Shown here in pieces: positions 1 to 6,150 of a stretch of DNA of 6,410 bases. The translations under genes were made by a program, and so were the position numbers. The notes beneath the pieces are model-generated. The model saw only the letters and a program-made list of their open reading frames with translations, ran no database searches and was not told where the DNA came from. Where the stretch lies: the NCBI GenBank assembly GCA_023425455.1, contig JAFACP010000092.1:1-6410 (forward strand), read 5' to 3'. The stretch is from Pseudomonadota bacterium. GTDB lineage: Bacteria > Pseudomonadota > Gammaproteobacteria > Enterobacterales > Enterobacteriaceae. The number at the start of each line of letters is the position of its first letter. Position 1 is the first letter of the stretch.

Positions 1-389
1 GCAAAGACCACCCGGTCAACGTCGTTGGTTGCCCTGGCGATCAAATCACCGGTGCGGTGACGCAGGTAAAACTCCGGATGCTGGCGGCTCAGCTGACGGT
101 AAAAATCCTCCCGCAGCTCCACGGCCAGCTGATAGGATGCGCCGAACAACAGCACGCGCCAGACATAGCGCAGCAGATAGACAATGACCGCCGTCAGCAC
201 CAGCGTCCCCACCCACATCAACACCCGTGCGCTAGTGTAATGTTGTTCCGTCACACCATCGACAACATAGCCCACCACTTTCGGCGGGATAAGCTGCAGG
301 ATGGCAATAATAATAAGCAGGGCGACTGCGCCGAGATAGCGTTGCCACTCCCGACGAAAATACCAGCTTAGTTGGGCAAATAATCGCAC
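1..389 (-). CDS. mdlA: MdlA, multidrug-resistance-like ABC exporter half-transporter (N-terminal part only)
   Basis: This is the N-terminal 129 codons of an inner-membrane ABC exporter subunit; the rest lies beyond the left edge. The reading frame is open throughout and begins [15 protein letters not shown], as in enteric MdlA. Two hydrophobic segments are visible, around residues 20-38 and 57-77, followed by the conserved cytoplasmic stretch ending [18 protein letters not shown]. These are the first two membrane helices of a type I exporter transmembrane domain. The ATPase domain is outside the window. The start is a GTG at 389-387, with AGGA nine bases upstream; no in-frame ATG lies nearby. 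The gene begins 51 bp after the decR stop on the same strand, so decR-mdlA (and probably mdlB) are likely co-transcribed. In E. coli MdlA is thought to pair with MdlB; the substrate is not established. Identification is from remembered family sequence and is firm. Confidence 0.93.
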   Translation of the reverse strand, partial: MRLFAQLSWYFRREWQRYLGAVALLIIIAILQLIPPKVVGYVVDGVTEQHYTSARVLMWVGTLVLTAVIVYLLRYVWRVLLFGASYQLAVELREDFYRQLSRQHPEFYLRHRTGDLIARATNDVDRVVF

Positions 390-440
390 GCGGTCTGTTC
401 CTGAAGATATGATTCCGGCGAGGCCGGTAAATGAGTCAAC

Positions 441-899
441 TTATTCAATGGGTAATGCGGTGGTGTATTTTATCTGTTCCATCGCGAAACTGGAGGTGAC
501 GTCTGAGAGTCCCGGTACGCTATTGACGAGCCGTTTATAAAAATCATCGTAACGTTTCATATCCGCCACCTGGACGCGCATCAGATAATCATATTCACCC
601 GCCATACGCCAGAAACCCAGCACTTCGGGCATGGCAGAGACCTGAGTAACAAAGCGGCAATACCAGTCGCTGCTGTGGTGCTGGGTTTTTATCAGCACAA
701 AGGCTGTCAGCCCAAGCCCCAGCTTTTCGGCATCTAATAGCGCGACGCGCCCGAGCAAAATACCGTCATCTTCGAGCTTTTTGAGGCGCTTCCAGCACGG
801 GGTGGTGGTCAGATTAACGGCATCTGCTAACGCCTGCAAAGAGAGGGTGCAGTCACTTTGCAGCAGTGAAAGCAGTTTGCGGTCAATTTTATCTAGCAT
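441..899 (-). CDS. decR: DecR (YbaO), Lrp/AsnC-family regulator of cysteine detoxification
   Basis: A 152-residue Lrp/AsnC-type transcription factor. Residues 2-62 form the AsnC helix-turn-helix domain, with the recognition helix in [17 protein letters not shown] (about 31-47). Residues 65-145 form the RAM ligand-binding and oligomerisation domain, with the typical GEYDYLMRV at 101-109. In E. coli, DecR activates the cysteine-catabolic cyuPA (yhaOM) genes when cysteine is in excess. In Pantoea ananatis, the homologue CcdR controls the neighbouring cysteine desulfhydrase gene ccdA. The start MLDKIDRK was chosen because it gives the usual family length and has GAGG five bases upstream. The frame stays open upstream to 1055, but that extension runs through the promoter and into cdsH and is not credible. 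Divergent from cdsH and followed closely by mdlA. Probably autoregulated, because Lrp-like boxes overlap its own promoter. The DNA-binding function is near certain; the cysteine role is inferred from homology and context. Confidence 0.95.
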   Translation of the reverse strand: MLDKIDRKLLSLLQSDCTLSLQALADAVNLTTTPCWKRLKKLEDDGILLGRVALLDAEKLGLGLTAFVLIKTQHHSSDWYCRFVTQVSAMPEVLGFWRMAGEYDYLMRVQVADMKRYDDFYKRLVNSVPGLSDVTSSFAMEQIKYTTALPIE

Positions 900-911
900 A
901 CCCACCTCGCA

Positions 912-926
912 GAGAAAATTTTTCTC
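912..926. promoter_or_regulatory. Lrp-family operator candidate, perfect dyad
   Basis: GAGAAAATTTTTCTC is a perfect 7-bp inverted repeat around one central T. It matches the E. coli Lrp consensus YAGHAWATTWTDCTR at 13 of 15 positions, missing only at the two ends. It sits between the predicted decR -10 element and the decR ATG, over the expected transcription start, where a bound DecR oligomer could repress decR. Assignment to DecR rather than to Lrp is inference from the adjacent gene. Confidence 0.6.
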
Positions 927-931
927 CCGAC

Positions 932-960
932 ATTGTATTTTAAAGGCCAGATAGCAACAA
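932..960 (-). promoter_or_regulatory. decR sigma-70 promoter candidate
   Basis: Read on the minus strand, a -35 TTGTTG (960-955) is followed by a 17-bp spacer and a -10 TACAAT (937-932). The -10 matches 5 of 6 consensus bases, the -35 matches 3 of 6, and the spacing is ideal. Transcription would start near 925, giving a leader of about 25 nt before the decR ATG. The -35 is covered by one Lrp-like box and the start region by another, consistent with autoregulation. Confidence 0.55.
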
Positions 961-969
961 TTTTTTCTG
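955..969. promoter_or_regulatory. Lrp-family operator candidate, second box
   Basis: CAACAATTTTTTCTG matches the Lrp consensus YAGHAWATTWTDCTR at 13 of 15 positions. Its centre (962) is 43 bp from the centre of the other box (919), about four helical turns, so both could be bound on the same DNA face by one Lrp-type oligomer. It covers the decR -35 and lies upstream of cdsH, where an activator would sit. No convincing cdsH -35 is visible; TATGCT (980-985) and CAAAAT (991-996) are weak -10 candidates, which suits an activator-dependent promoter. The AT-rich background makes some matches cheap, so confidence is moderate. Confidence 0.5.
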
Positions 970-1014
970 TGCTTTTCGCTATGCTGGGCACAAAATGACA
1001 AACGGATAACCACG

Positions 1015-2061
1015 ATGAGTAGCACCTGGGTAAAACATGCCATCAGCGAAATCAATGCCGACTATAAACGCTCGGCAGACACCCACCTTATTCGCCTCGC
1101 CCTTCCCGGGTTTGCAGGCATTCAGCTGTATCTGAAGGATGAGAGCACCCACCCCACCGGCAGCCTGAAGCACCGCCTGGCGCGCTCCCTCTTTTTATAT
1201 GGCCTATGTAACGGCTGGATTAAAGAGGGTACTACTATCATCGAATCCTCCTCCGGTTCAACCGCCGTCTCAGAAGCCTATTTTGCTCGTCTTCTCGGCC
1301 TGCCGTTTATCGCCGTGATGCCCTTCTGTACCGCGAAACGCAAAATTGAGCAGATCGAATTTTACGGCGGACGCTGCCACTTCGTGGAAAGTGCCTGTGA
1401 AATCTATGCCGCCTCGGAAATGCTGGCCCGCGAACTGAACGGCCATTATATGGACCAGTTTACCTTCGCCGAGCGCGCCACAGACTGGCGCGGGAACAAC
1501 AACATTGCCGACAGTATCTTCCGGCAGATGAGCCACGAACCGCACCCCGTGCCGTCATACATCGTGATGAGCGCCGGAACCGGCGGCACCTCAGCCACGA
1601 TCGGACGCTACATCCGCAGCCAGGGCTACGAGACGGAGCTGATGGTGGTTGATCCACAAAACTCGGTGTTTCTCGACTACTGGCAGAGCCGCGATACCGC
1701 TTTACGCAGCCCGACAGGCAGCAAGATCGAAGGGATTGGCCGTCCGCGCGTGGAGCCGTCCTTCATTCCGGACGTGGTTGACGAGATGCTTCGCGTCCCC
1801 GATGCCGCCAGCGTGGCGACGGCCCACTGGCTTGAAACCCTGCTTGGCCGTAAAGTCGGCGCCTCTACCGGCACAAATATGTGGGGTGTGCTGCAGCTGG
1901 CAGCCCGGATGCGTGAAGAGGGGCGACAGGGCGCGATCGTCACCCTGCTGTGCGACAGTGGAGAACGTTATCTTGAGACCTACTACAACGCGGAGTGGGT
2001 ACAAGCCAATATCGGTGACATTGCGCCGTGGAAAGCGCAAATCGCCCGCCTGGTGGAATAA
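1015..2061 (+). CDS. cdsH: PLP-dependent L-cysteine desulfhydrase (CdsH/CcdA type, cysteine synthase fold)
   Basis: A 348-residue fold-type II PLP enzyme of the cysteine synthase/cystathionine beta-synthase family. K52 in [11 protein letters not shown] is the expected Schiff-base lysine. [11 protein letters not shown] (78-88) is the substrate-binding loop and GTGGT (188-192) the phosphate-binding loop. CDSGERY (313-319) supplies the serine that faces the PLP ring nitrogen. Its position divergent from the Lrp-type gene decR matches Salmonella cdsH (STM0458) and Pantoea ananatis ccdA. Both enzymes degrade excess cysteine to pyruvate, ammonia and sulfide in the cytoplasm. The ATG has only a weak ribosome site (GGATA at 1004-1008), but the start fits the family. 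E. coli K-12 lacks this gene between decR and cof. It is probably induced by cysteine through DecR. The alternative, a biosynthetic cysteine synthase, is less likely because enteric CysK and CysM have different active-site sequences. The fold is certain; the desulfhydrase activity is inferred. Confidence 0.88.
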   Translation: MSSTWVKHAISEINADYKRSADTHLIRLALPGFAGIQLYLKDESTHPTGSLKHRLARSLFLYGLCNGWIKEGTTIIESSSGSTAVSEAYFARLLGLPFIAVMPFCTAKRKIEQIEFYGGRCHFVESACEIYAASEMLARELNGHYMDQFTFAERATDWRGNNNIADSIFRQMSHEPHPVPSYIVMSAGTGGTSATIGRYIRSQGYETELMVVDPQNSVFLDYWQSRDTALRSPTGSKIEGIGRPRVEPSFIPDVVDEMLRVPDAASVATAHWLETLLGRKVGASTGTNMWGVLQLAARMREEGRQGAIVTLLCDSGERYLETYYNAEWVQANIGDIAPWKAQIARLVE

Positions 2062-2086
2062 AAAAAGCCAGACCGAAGTCTGGCTT
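2060..2086 (-). terminator. Rho-independent terminator of cof
   Basis: On the minus strand a 9-bp stem (AAGCCAGAC/GTCTGGCTT, 2086-2078 with 2073-2065) closes a TTCG loop, the very stable C(UUCG)G tetraloop, and runs into seven T residues. It lies just after the cof stop. On the plus strand the same hairpin directly follows the cdsH stop but has only two T residues after it, so it would stop cdsH transcription poorly by itself. The seven-base A run that forms the cof U-tract includes the last two bases of the cdsH stop codon. Confidence 0.88.
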
Positions 2087-2101
2087 GCTGGAAGGGTCTC
2101 A

Positions 2102-2920
2102 CTATTCGGGGGAATATGGGAGGTTGTTTTTGTCCAGCCAATGCGTCAAAAAGTGGGACACGGCCTCGTTGCGGCAGTGTCCAATAACCGGGAGATGCGG
2201 CAGTTCTGCCTTCAGCTGCGGCATCGCATTTCCCATAATCAGACCCCGCCCCACGCTGCCCAGCATTTCGCGGTCGTTCATGGCATCGCCAAAGGCCATG
2301 CAATCCTTCAGGGTGAGGCCCAGATGATCGCTCAGGACTGCCAGCGCAGAGCCCTTGTTACACCCTGGCGGCAGAACTTCCAGACAATCCACCGCCGAGA
2401 AGGTTAAATGCGCCCGGTCACCCAGCGCCTCATTGAGCTGGATCCGTAAACGACACAGATCCGCATGCGCGCCACAAAAGCAGATTTTGGTCACCGCGTG
2501 CGCGGGAATGCGCCGCAGGTCGGTAAGCTGATATTTGAAACCGCTATAAACATGCGCATGAAGCAACTCAGGAATGTCACGCCCCGTCAGCCAGCCTGAG
2601 TCGTTAAAAACGTGAAGGCTGGCGTCTGTCTCCCAGCGGCTGTGCAGCACTGTCTCTGCCACCTCCGGGTCGAGATCCTGTCGGTGCAGGACTTCGCCCT
2701 CAACCGAGTGAATACGCGTGCCATTGCCGGTAATCAAAAAAGCATCCAGGGCAAGCTCGCCCAGCAGATGACGCATCTCCAGAACATGGCGGCCGGTGGC
2801 AAAGGTCAGCGTGATATCACGCTCATGCAGCCGCTTCAGGGTGTTCAGGGTTTTATCCCCTAAGCGGTGATCGGGCATGAGCAGCGTGCCATCCATATCA
2901 AATGCAGCGAGCCGGGCCAT
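2102..2920 (-). CDS. cof: Cof, HAD-family HMP-PP phosphatase
   Basis: A 272-residue HAD-superfamily phosphatase of the Cof (IIB) type, the same length as E. coli Cof. Motif I DMDGT is at 8-12 (nucleophile D8, acid/base D10). Motif II is TFATGR (39-44). The motif III lysine is K189 in NKGSAL. Motif IV GDAMND (211-216) provides the Mg-binding acidic residues. The stretch between motifs II and III is the cap domain that sets substrate choice. E. coli Cof hydrolyses 4-amino-2-methyl-5-hydroxymethylpyrimidine pyrophosphate, a thiamine intermediate, to its monophosphate, and acts on other phosphates such as PLP. The ATG at 2920-2918 has AGGAG five bases upstream. It is divergent from ybaE across 102 bp and convergent with cdsH. 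It has its own terminator, so it is probably monocistronic. Family is certain; in vivo substrate is by homology. Confidence 0.96.
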   Translation of the reverse strand: MARLAAFDMDGTLLMPDHRLGDKTLNTLKRLHERDITLTFATGRHVLEMRHLLGELALDAFLITGNGTRIHSVEGEVLHRQDLDPEVAETVLHSRWETDASLHVFNDSGWLTGRDIPELLHAHVYSGFKYQLTDLRRIPAHAVTKICFCGAHADLCRLRIQLNEALGDRAHLTFSAVDCLEVLPPGCNKGSALAVLSDHLGLTLKDCMAFGDAMNDREMLGSVGRGLIMGNAMPQLKAELPHLPVIGHCRNEAVSHFLTHWLDKNNLPYSPE

Positions 2921-2937
2921 GATTACTCCTGAAAATG

Positions 2938-2960
2938 TGATGCGATTAACTTGTGCATCA
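2938..2960. promoter_or_regulatory. Inverted repeat in the cof-ybaE divergent control region
   Basis: TGATGC (2938-2943) and GCATCA (2955-2960) are perfect 6-bp inverted arms separated by 11 bp. Arm centres are 17 bp apart, between one and two helical turns. The right arm overlaps a possible ybaE -35 hexamer, and the repeat lies 18 bp upstream of the cof ATG. This is a plausible dimer operator, possibly for YbaE itself, but nothing in the sequence names the protein that would bind. Confidence 0.4.
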
Positions 2961-2979
2961 GTATTGCGTGAGATATACG
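2951..2979 (+). promoter_or_regulatory. ybaE promoter candidate
   Basis: TTGTGC (2951-2956), a 17-bp spacer and TATACG (2974-2979) form a moderate sigma-70 promoter: four of six bases match in each hexamer. The start would be near 2986, about 37 nt ahead of the ybaE ATG. It is the best candidate seen but not a strong one. Confidence 0.3.
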
Positions 2980-3022
2980 GAAGTAATAGTGAATAGATGG
3001 GAATAATTGTTCCGGGTTTATC

Positions 3023-4723
3023 ATGCGCCAGCTAAATCGCCTTAATCAGTATCAACGCCTGTGGCAACCGTCCGCCGGCGCAGCGCAGCAGGTTACCGTC
3101 GCAGAACTTGCCGACCGCTGTTTTTGTAGCGAACGGCATGTACGCACCTTGCTGCGCCAGGCCCAGGAGGCCGGCTGGTTAAGCTGGCGTGCGCAGTCAG
3201 GCCGGGGAAAACGCGGCGAACTCCTGTTCCACGTCACGCCGGAATCCTTGCGTAATCGCATGATGGAAGAGGCGCTCAGAAGCGGGCAACAGCACAATGC
3301 GCTCGCGCTGGCGCAGCTTGCGCCTCAGGCGCTGCGTTCCCTGCTGCATCCGTTTCTTGGCGGACAGTGGCAAAACGATACCCCCACCCTGCGCATCCCC
3401 TACTATCGCTCGCTGGATCCGCTACACCCTGGTTTTTTACCCGGCAGGGCGGAGCAGCACCTTGCAGGACAGGTGTTCTCAGGTTTAACGCGCTTTGCCG
3501 ATAACAGCAGCCAGCCTGCGGGCGATCTGGCGCACCACTGGGAGGTGTCGGCTGACGGGTTGCGCTGGCATTTTTATATTCGCTCAACGCTGCACTGGCA
3601 CAACGGAGATAAGGTCGAAACCGCGCAGCTCCGGCAGAGTCTGATAACGCTGTTAACCTTGCCGGCCCTGAGCCGGCTATTTCGCAGCGTGTCGCGTATT
3701 GAGGTCACGCATCCGCAGTGCCTGACCTTTTATTTGCACCAGCCCGACTACTGGCTGGCACACCGGCTGGCGGCCTACTGTAGCCGTCTGGCGCATCCGG
3801 ACGAACAGATGACAGGCTGCGGCCCCTTCAGGCTGACGCTGTTCGAACCTGATTTAGTCCGCCTGGAGAGCCACGAGCAGTACCATCTGAACCATCCGCT
3901 GCTCAAAACTATCGAGTTCTGGATCACGCCGCAGCTGTTTGACTATGGGCTGGGAACGAGCTGTCGTCACCCGGTGCAGATTGCCATAGGTGAACCAGAC
4001 GAACTGGCAAGCCTGCGCCTGGTGAGTAGCAGCACCAGCCTTGGCTTTTGTTATCTCACCCTGAAGCAGGGCCCGCGCCTGAGCGAGATGCAGGCACGAC
4101 GTCTTATCAACATCATTCACCTCACCACGCTATTACACACGCTCCCGCTGGATGAAGGGCTAATTACCCCCACTGAGGAGCTCCTGCCAGGCTGGAATAT
4201 CCCTCTGTGGCCGTCGCTTTCGGATGTTCCTCTGCCCGCGAGCCTGACGCTGGTTTACCATCTGCCCGTTGAACTGCATACCATGGCAAACCAGCTAAAA
4301 CAGTATCTCGCCAGACATGGATGCGCGCTGACGCTGATTTTCCACGACGCCAAAACCTGGGATGAATGCGAGGCACTTGCCGGGGCCGATCTTATGATGG
4401 GTGACAGGCTGATTGGCGAGTCGCCCGCATATACCCTTGAGCAATGGCTGCGCTGCGACGTACTCTGGCCGCATCTGCTTAGTGCCCCTCAGCTTGCTCA
4501 TCTACAGGCGACGCTGGACGCAGTTCAGAGCCAGGCAGATCCGCACGCCAGAGAGGCAGGCCTGAAAGACATTTTTACCCGACTTATGGAAAACGCCGTC
4601 CTCACCCCACTCTTTAACTATCAATACCAGATCAGCGCGCCGCCGGGAGTGAACGGTATCCGGCTGAATACCCGCGGCTGGTTTGATTTTACGCAAGCCT
4701 GGATCCCGGCCGACAAATCGTGA
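3023..4723 (+). CDS. ybaE: YbaE, SgrR-family regulator with solute-binding domain
   Basis: A 566-residue cytoplasmic protein, the same length as E. coli YbaE and a paralogue of SgrR. Residues about 1-115 are the SgrR N-terminal DNA-binding domain: [20 protein letters not shown] (24-43) is a helix-turn-helix and SGRGKRGEL (59-67) looks like a basic wing. From about 160 to 470 it resembles the family 5 solute-binding proteins of peptide and nickel transporters ([20 protein letters not shown] at 138-157, then [17 protein letters not shown]). The last part, with PPGVNGIRL, is conserved in YbaE. No signal peptide is present, so the binding domain probably senses an intracellular ligand. SgrR responds to sugar-phosphate stress; the YbaE ligand and targets are not known to me. 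The Shine-Dalgarno is weak (only GGG at 3014-3016), suggesting low expression, as is common for regulators. Divergent from cof and 66 bp ahead of queC on the same strand. Family assignment is firm. Confidence 0.93.
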   Translation: MRQLNRLNQYQRLWQPSAGAAQQVTVAELADRCFCSERHVRTLLRQAQEAGWLSWRAQSGRGKRGELLFHVTPESLRNRMMEEALRSGQQHNALALAQLAPQALRSLLHPFLGGQWQNDTPTLRIPYYRSLDPLHPGFLPGRAEQHLAGQVFSGLTRFADNSSQPAGDLAHHWEVSADGLRWHFYIRSTLHWHNGDKVETAQLRQSLITLLTLPALSRLFRSVSRIEVTHPQCLTFYLHQPDYWLAHRLAAYCSRLAHPDEQMTGCGPFRLTLFEPDLVRLESHEQYHLNHPLLKTIEFWITPQLFDYGLGTSCRHPVQIAIGEPDELASLRLVSSSTSLGFCYLTLKQGPRLSEMQARRLINIIHLTTLLHTLPLDEGLITPTEELLPGWNIPLWPSLSDVPLPASLTLVYHLPVELHTMANQLKQYLARHGCALTLIFHDAKTWDECEALAGADLMMGDRLIGESPAYTLEQWLRCDVLWPHLLSAPQLAHLQATLDAVQSQADPHAREAGLKDIFTRLMENAVLTPLFNYQYQISAPPGVNGIRLNTRGWFDFTQAWIPADKS

Positions 4724-4789
4724 AGAAGCTGGTCGGCACCGTAGTCAGGCGGTAACATGGCGTTTTTATCGTTACTGTTGAGACAATTT

Positions 4790-5485
4790 ATGAAACGTGC
4801 CGTCGTCGTGTTTAGCGGAGGACAAGATTCCACCACCAGCCTGGTTCAGGCGCTTCATCAGTATGATGAAGTACATTGCGTCACTTTCGATTATGGCCAG
4901 CGTCACCGCGCTGAGATCGACGTTGCGCGCGAACTGGCGCTGAAACTGGGCGCCCGGGCGCATAAGGTGCTGGACGTCACGCTCCTGAACGAACTGGCCG
5001 TCAGCAGTCTCACTCGCGACAATATCCCTGTTCCGGATTACGACCCGGATGCCAGCGGTATCCCCAACACGTTTGTGCCTGGTCGCAATATTCTCTTTTT
5101 GACGCTGGCGGCAATTTACGCCTGGCAGGTCAACGCGGAAGCCCTTATTACCGGAGTGTGCGAGACCGATTTTTCCGGCTACCCGGACTGCCGCGACGAG
5201 TTTGTGAAGGCCTTAAATCATGCGGTTAACCTCGGCATGGCGAAGGATATCCGTTTTGAGACGCCGCTGATGTGGCTGGATAAGGCAGAAACCTGGGCAC
5301 TGGCAGACTACTGGGGCAAACTGGACCTTGTCCGTCGCGAAACCCTGACCTGCTATAACGGCGTCAAGGGCGACGGTTGCGGCCAGTGCGCCGCCTGTAA
5401 CCTGCGCGCCAACGGCCTGAATCATTACCTCGCCGATAAAGCCAGCGTTATGGCCGCAATGCAGAAAAAGACCGGGCTGAAGTAA
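4790..5485 (+). CDS. queC: QueC, 7-cyano-7-deazaguanine (preQ0) synthase
   Basis: A 231-residue enzyme that uses ATP and ammonia to turn 7-carboxy-7-deazaguanine into preQ0, a step toward queuosine in tRNA. The ATP-pyrophosphatase P-loop FSGGQDSTT is at 8-16. The zinc-binding cysteines are C188 and C197-C200-C203 ([19 protein letters not shown]). [15 protein letters not shown] (124-138) is the family signature. The start [11 protein letters not shown] matches the family, but its ribosome site is poor (GAG seven bases upstream). An in-frame ATG at 4757 would add 11 residues ([11 protein letters not shown]) and has the better AGGCGG site, so some product may begin there. It follows ybaE by 66 bp and may share its transcript. 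No preQ1 riboswitch was recognised upstream. It converges on fadM. Function is near certain by homology. Confidence 0.96.
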   Translation: MKRAVVVFSGGQDSTTSLVQALHQYDEVHCVTFDYGQRHRAEIDVARELALKLGARAHKVLDVTLLNELAVSSLTRDNIPVPDYDPDASGIPNTFVPGRNILFLTLAAIYAWQVNAEALITGVCETDFSGYPDCRDEFVKALNHAVNLGMAKDIRFETPLMWLDKAETWALADYWGKLDLVRRETLTCYNGVKGDGCGQCAACNLRANGLNHYLADKASVMAAMQKKTGLK

Positions 5486-5495
5486 GGTTACTGTA

Positions 5496-5530
5496 CCGTG
5501 CTGTCGAGGCGTTTCACGCCGGCAGCACGG
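5496..5530 (+). terminator. Strong hairpin after queC, possible terminator
   Basis: CCGTGCTG (5496-5503) pairs perfectly with CAGCACGG (5523-5530), and inside it GGCG pairs with CGCC around a TTTCA loop, with a small internal loop between the two stems. It starts 10 bases after the queC stop. The sequence that follows (GTGACTTTCATT) is only mildly T-rich and the opposite strand has no T run, so it is either a weak terminator or a 3'-end-protecting structure for queC mRNA. Confidence 0.45.
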
Positions 5531-5549
5531 GTGACTTTCATTAACACTG

Positions 5550-5603
5550 TTAGCGTTGGGTTACCGTTGTCAGATAACGCTCACCAGCGTAGTCCCGGCC
5601 CAT
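5550..5603 (-). CDS. Possible 17-residue small ORF downstream of fadM
   Basis: On the minus strand a GGAGAG, four bases before an ATG, opens a short frame encoding MGRDYAGERYLTTVTQR and ending in TAA. It starts 48 bp after the fadM stop and would be translated from a fadM read-through transcript, since no fadM terminator is seen before it. The ribosome site is better than those of several real genes here. Against it: the frame is very short, I recognise no family, and part of it overlaps an inverted repeat (AGCGTT 5552-5557 / AACGCT 5576-5581). It is listed as a candidate only. Confidence 0.22.
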   Translation of the reverse strand: MGRDYAGERYLTTVTQR

Positions 5604-5651
5604 GATTCTCTCCGTGATAGCGCGCTTTTATCTTTCTTAAAAGACAAAAAT

Positions 5652-6050
5652 CTACACCATCATCAACTCCAGCTTTTCACGCAACGTCCCTTCCAGCGGC
5701 AACGCTTTCTGCGTTTTAAGATCGATACAGACAAACGTGATCAGGGCATCGGCAACCACCTGCCCCTCAGGCTCCAGCGTCACCACCTGGCTGAGCACGC
5801 CACTTTTTCCATTCAGTTGCTGCACCTGGCTTGTCACGGTCAACAGGTCACTCAGCACCGCCGGACGACGATAGTTGATATTGATATTGGCGACCACAAA
5901 CGCAATGTTGTGTGCAGTCAGCCAGTGAAAGCTTTCACTTCCCTCAAGCCCGTCCCAGCGCGCCTCCTCGAGAAACTCAAGATAGCGGGCGTTATTCACA
6001 TGCTGGTAAACATCAAGATGATAACCGCGAACTTTAATTTGTGTCTGCAT
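5652..6050 (-). CDS. fadM: FadM (YbaW), long-chain acyl-CoA thioesterase III
   Basis: A 132-residue hotdog-fold thioesterase of the 4HBT family, the same length as E. coli FadM. D13 in HLDVYQHVNNARYLEFLEEAR is the expected catalytic aspartate, and HVNN with the following helix forms the acyl-CoA pocket typical of the family. NININYRRPA (54-63) and DALITFVCIDLKTQKA (101-116) are the central strands. In E. coli the enzyme hydrolyses long-chain acyl-CoA esters such as 3,5-tetradecadienoyl-CoA, relieving a dead end of beta-oxidation, and is repressed by FadR. The start MQTQIKVRGYH fits the family and has AAAGG ten bases upstream. An upstream in-frame ATG at 6092 would run through the promoter and is rejected. 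The FadR operator upstream supports the same regulation here. It lies downstream of ybaV on the same strand and converges on queC. Confidence 0.96.
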   Translation of the reverse strand: MQTQIKVRGYHLDVYQHVNNARYLEFLEEARWDGLEGSESFHWLTAHNIAFVVANININYRRPAVLSDLLTVTSQVQQLNGKSGVLSQVVTLEPEGQVVADALITFVCIDLKTQKALPLEGTLREKLELMMV

Positions 6051-6072
6051 AGCGCAATAGCCTTTTACTGTA

Positions 6073-6101
6073 GTTATAAGACAGAAGGTCACAACTGGTA
6101 T
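6073..6101 (-). promoter_or_regulatory. fadM promoter candidate
   Basis: On the minus strand TATAAC (6078-6073) is a good -10 (5 of 6), and 17 bp upstream ATACCA (6101-6096) is a weak -35 (3 of 6). The start would be near 6066, 15-16 nt before the fadM ATG. The -35 lies inside the FadR operator, so FadR binding would block RNA polymerase. Confidence 0.5.
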
Positions 6102-6109
6102 GACCTCCT
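6093..6109. promoter_or_regulatory. FadR operator of fadM
   Basis: AACTGGTATGACCTCCT carries the FadR core CTGGTA-n-GACC exactly as in the E. coli fadB operator (ATCTGGTACGACCAGAT), matching 12 of 17 positions overall. It overlaps the predicted fadM -35. FadR is known to repress fadM in E. coli, with release by long-chain acyl-CoA. Position, core sequence and target gene all agree. Confidence 0.8.
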
Positions 6110-6115
6110 TATCCT

Positions 6116-6129
6116 GGCAAATTTTTGCC
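6116..6129. promoter_or_regulatory. Perfect palindrome upstream of the fadM promoter
   Basis: GGCAAATTTTTGCC consists of perfect 6-bp arms, GGCAAA and TTTGCC, around TT. Its centre is about 21 bp upstream of the FadR operator centre and near -56 relative to the predicted fadM start, a usual place for an activator. The two-base centre makes it a poor RNA hairpin, so a DNA operator is more likely. A second small repeat (CAGCG 6131-6135 / CGCTG 6145-6149) sits between it and the ybaV stop and could be a weak end signal for ybaV. Confidence 0.35.
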
Positions 6130-6150
6130 GCAGCGCAAGTTATTCGCTGA

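Noticed and set aside
57..371. Plus-strand open frame of 104 codons at the left end.
   Set aside because: It is antisense to the clear MdlA coding sequence and its product has no recognisable domain.
900..1055. An N-terminal extension of decR by 52 residues, open in frame up to 1055.
   Set aside because: It crosses the decR promoter and overlaps the start of the divergent cdsH; the standard Lrp-family start at 899 has a good ribosome site and gives the usual length.
1649..2407. Plus-strand open frame of 252 codons spanning the end of cdsH and part of cof.
   Set aside because: It overlaps cdsH in another frame, crosses the terminator and is antisense to cof; composition is that of a shadow frame.
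2936..2951. TGTGA half-site resembling a CRP box upstream of cof.
   Set aside because: The second half (TAACT) does not match TCACA, so a CRP site is not supported.
4709..4737. GCCGAC/GTCGGC inverted repeat across the ybaE stop codon, considered as a terminator.
   Set aside because: The 17-nt loop and lack of any T run after it make termination unlikely; queC follows on the same strand.
5602..5640. Plus-strand 12-residue frame MILSVIARFYLS.
   Set aside because: No ribosome site precedes the ATG and there is no downstream gene on that strand for a leader peptide to regulate.
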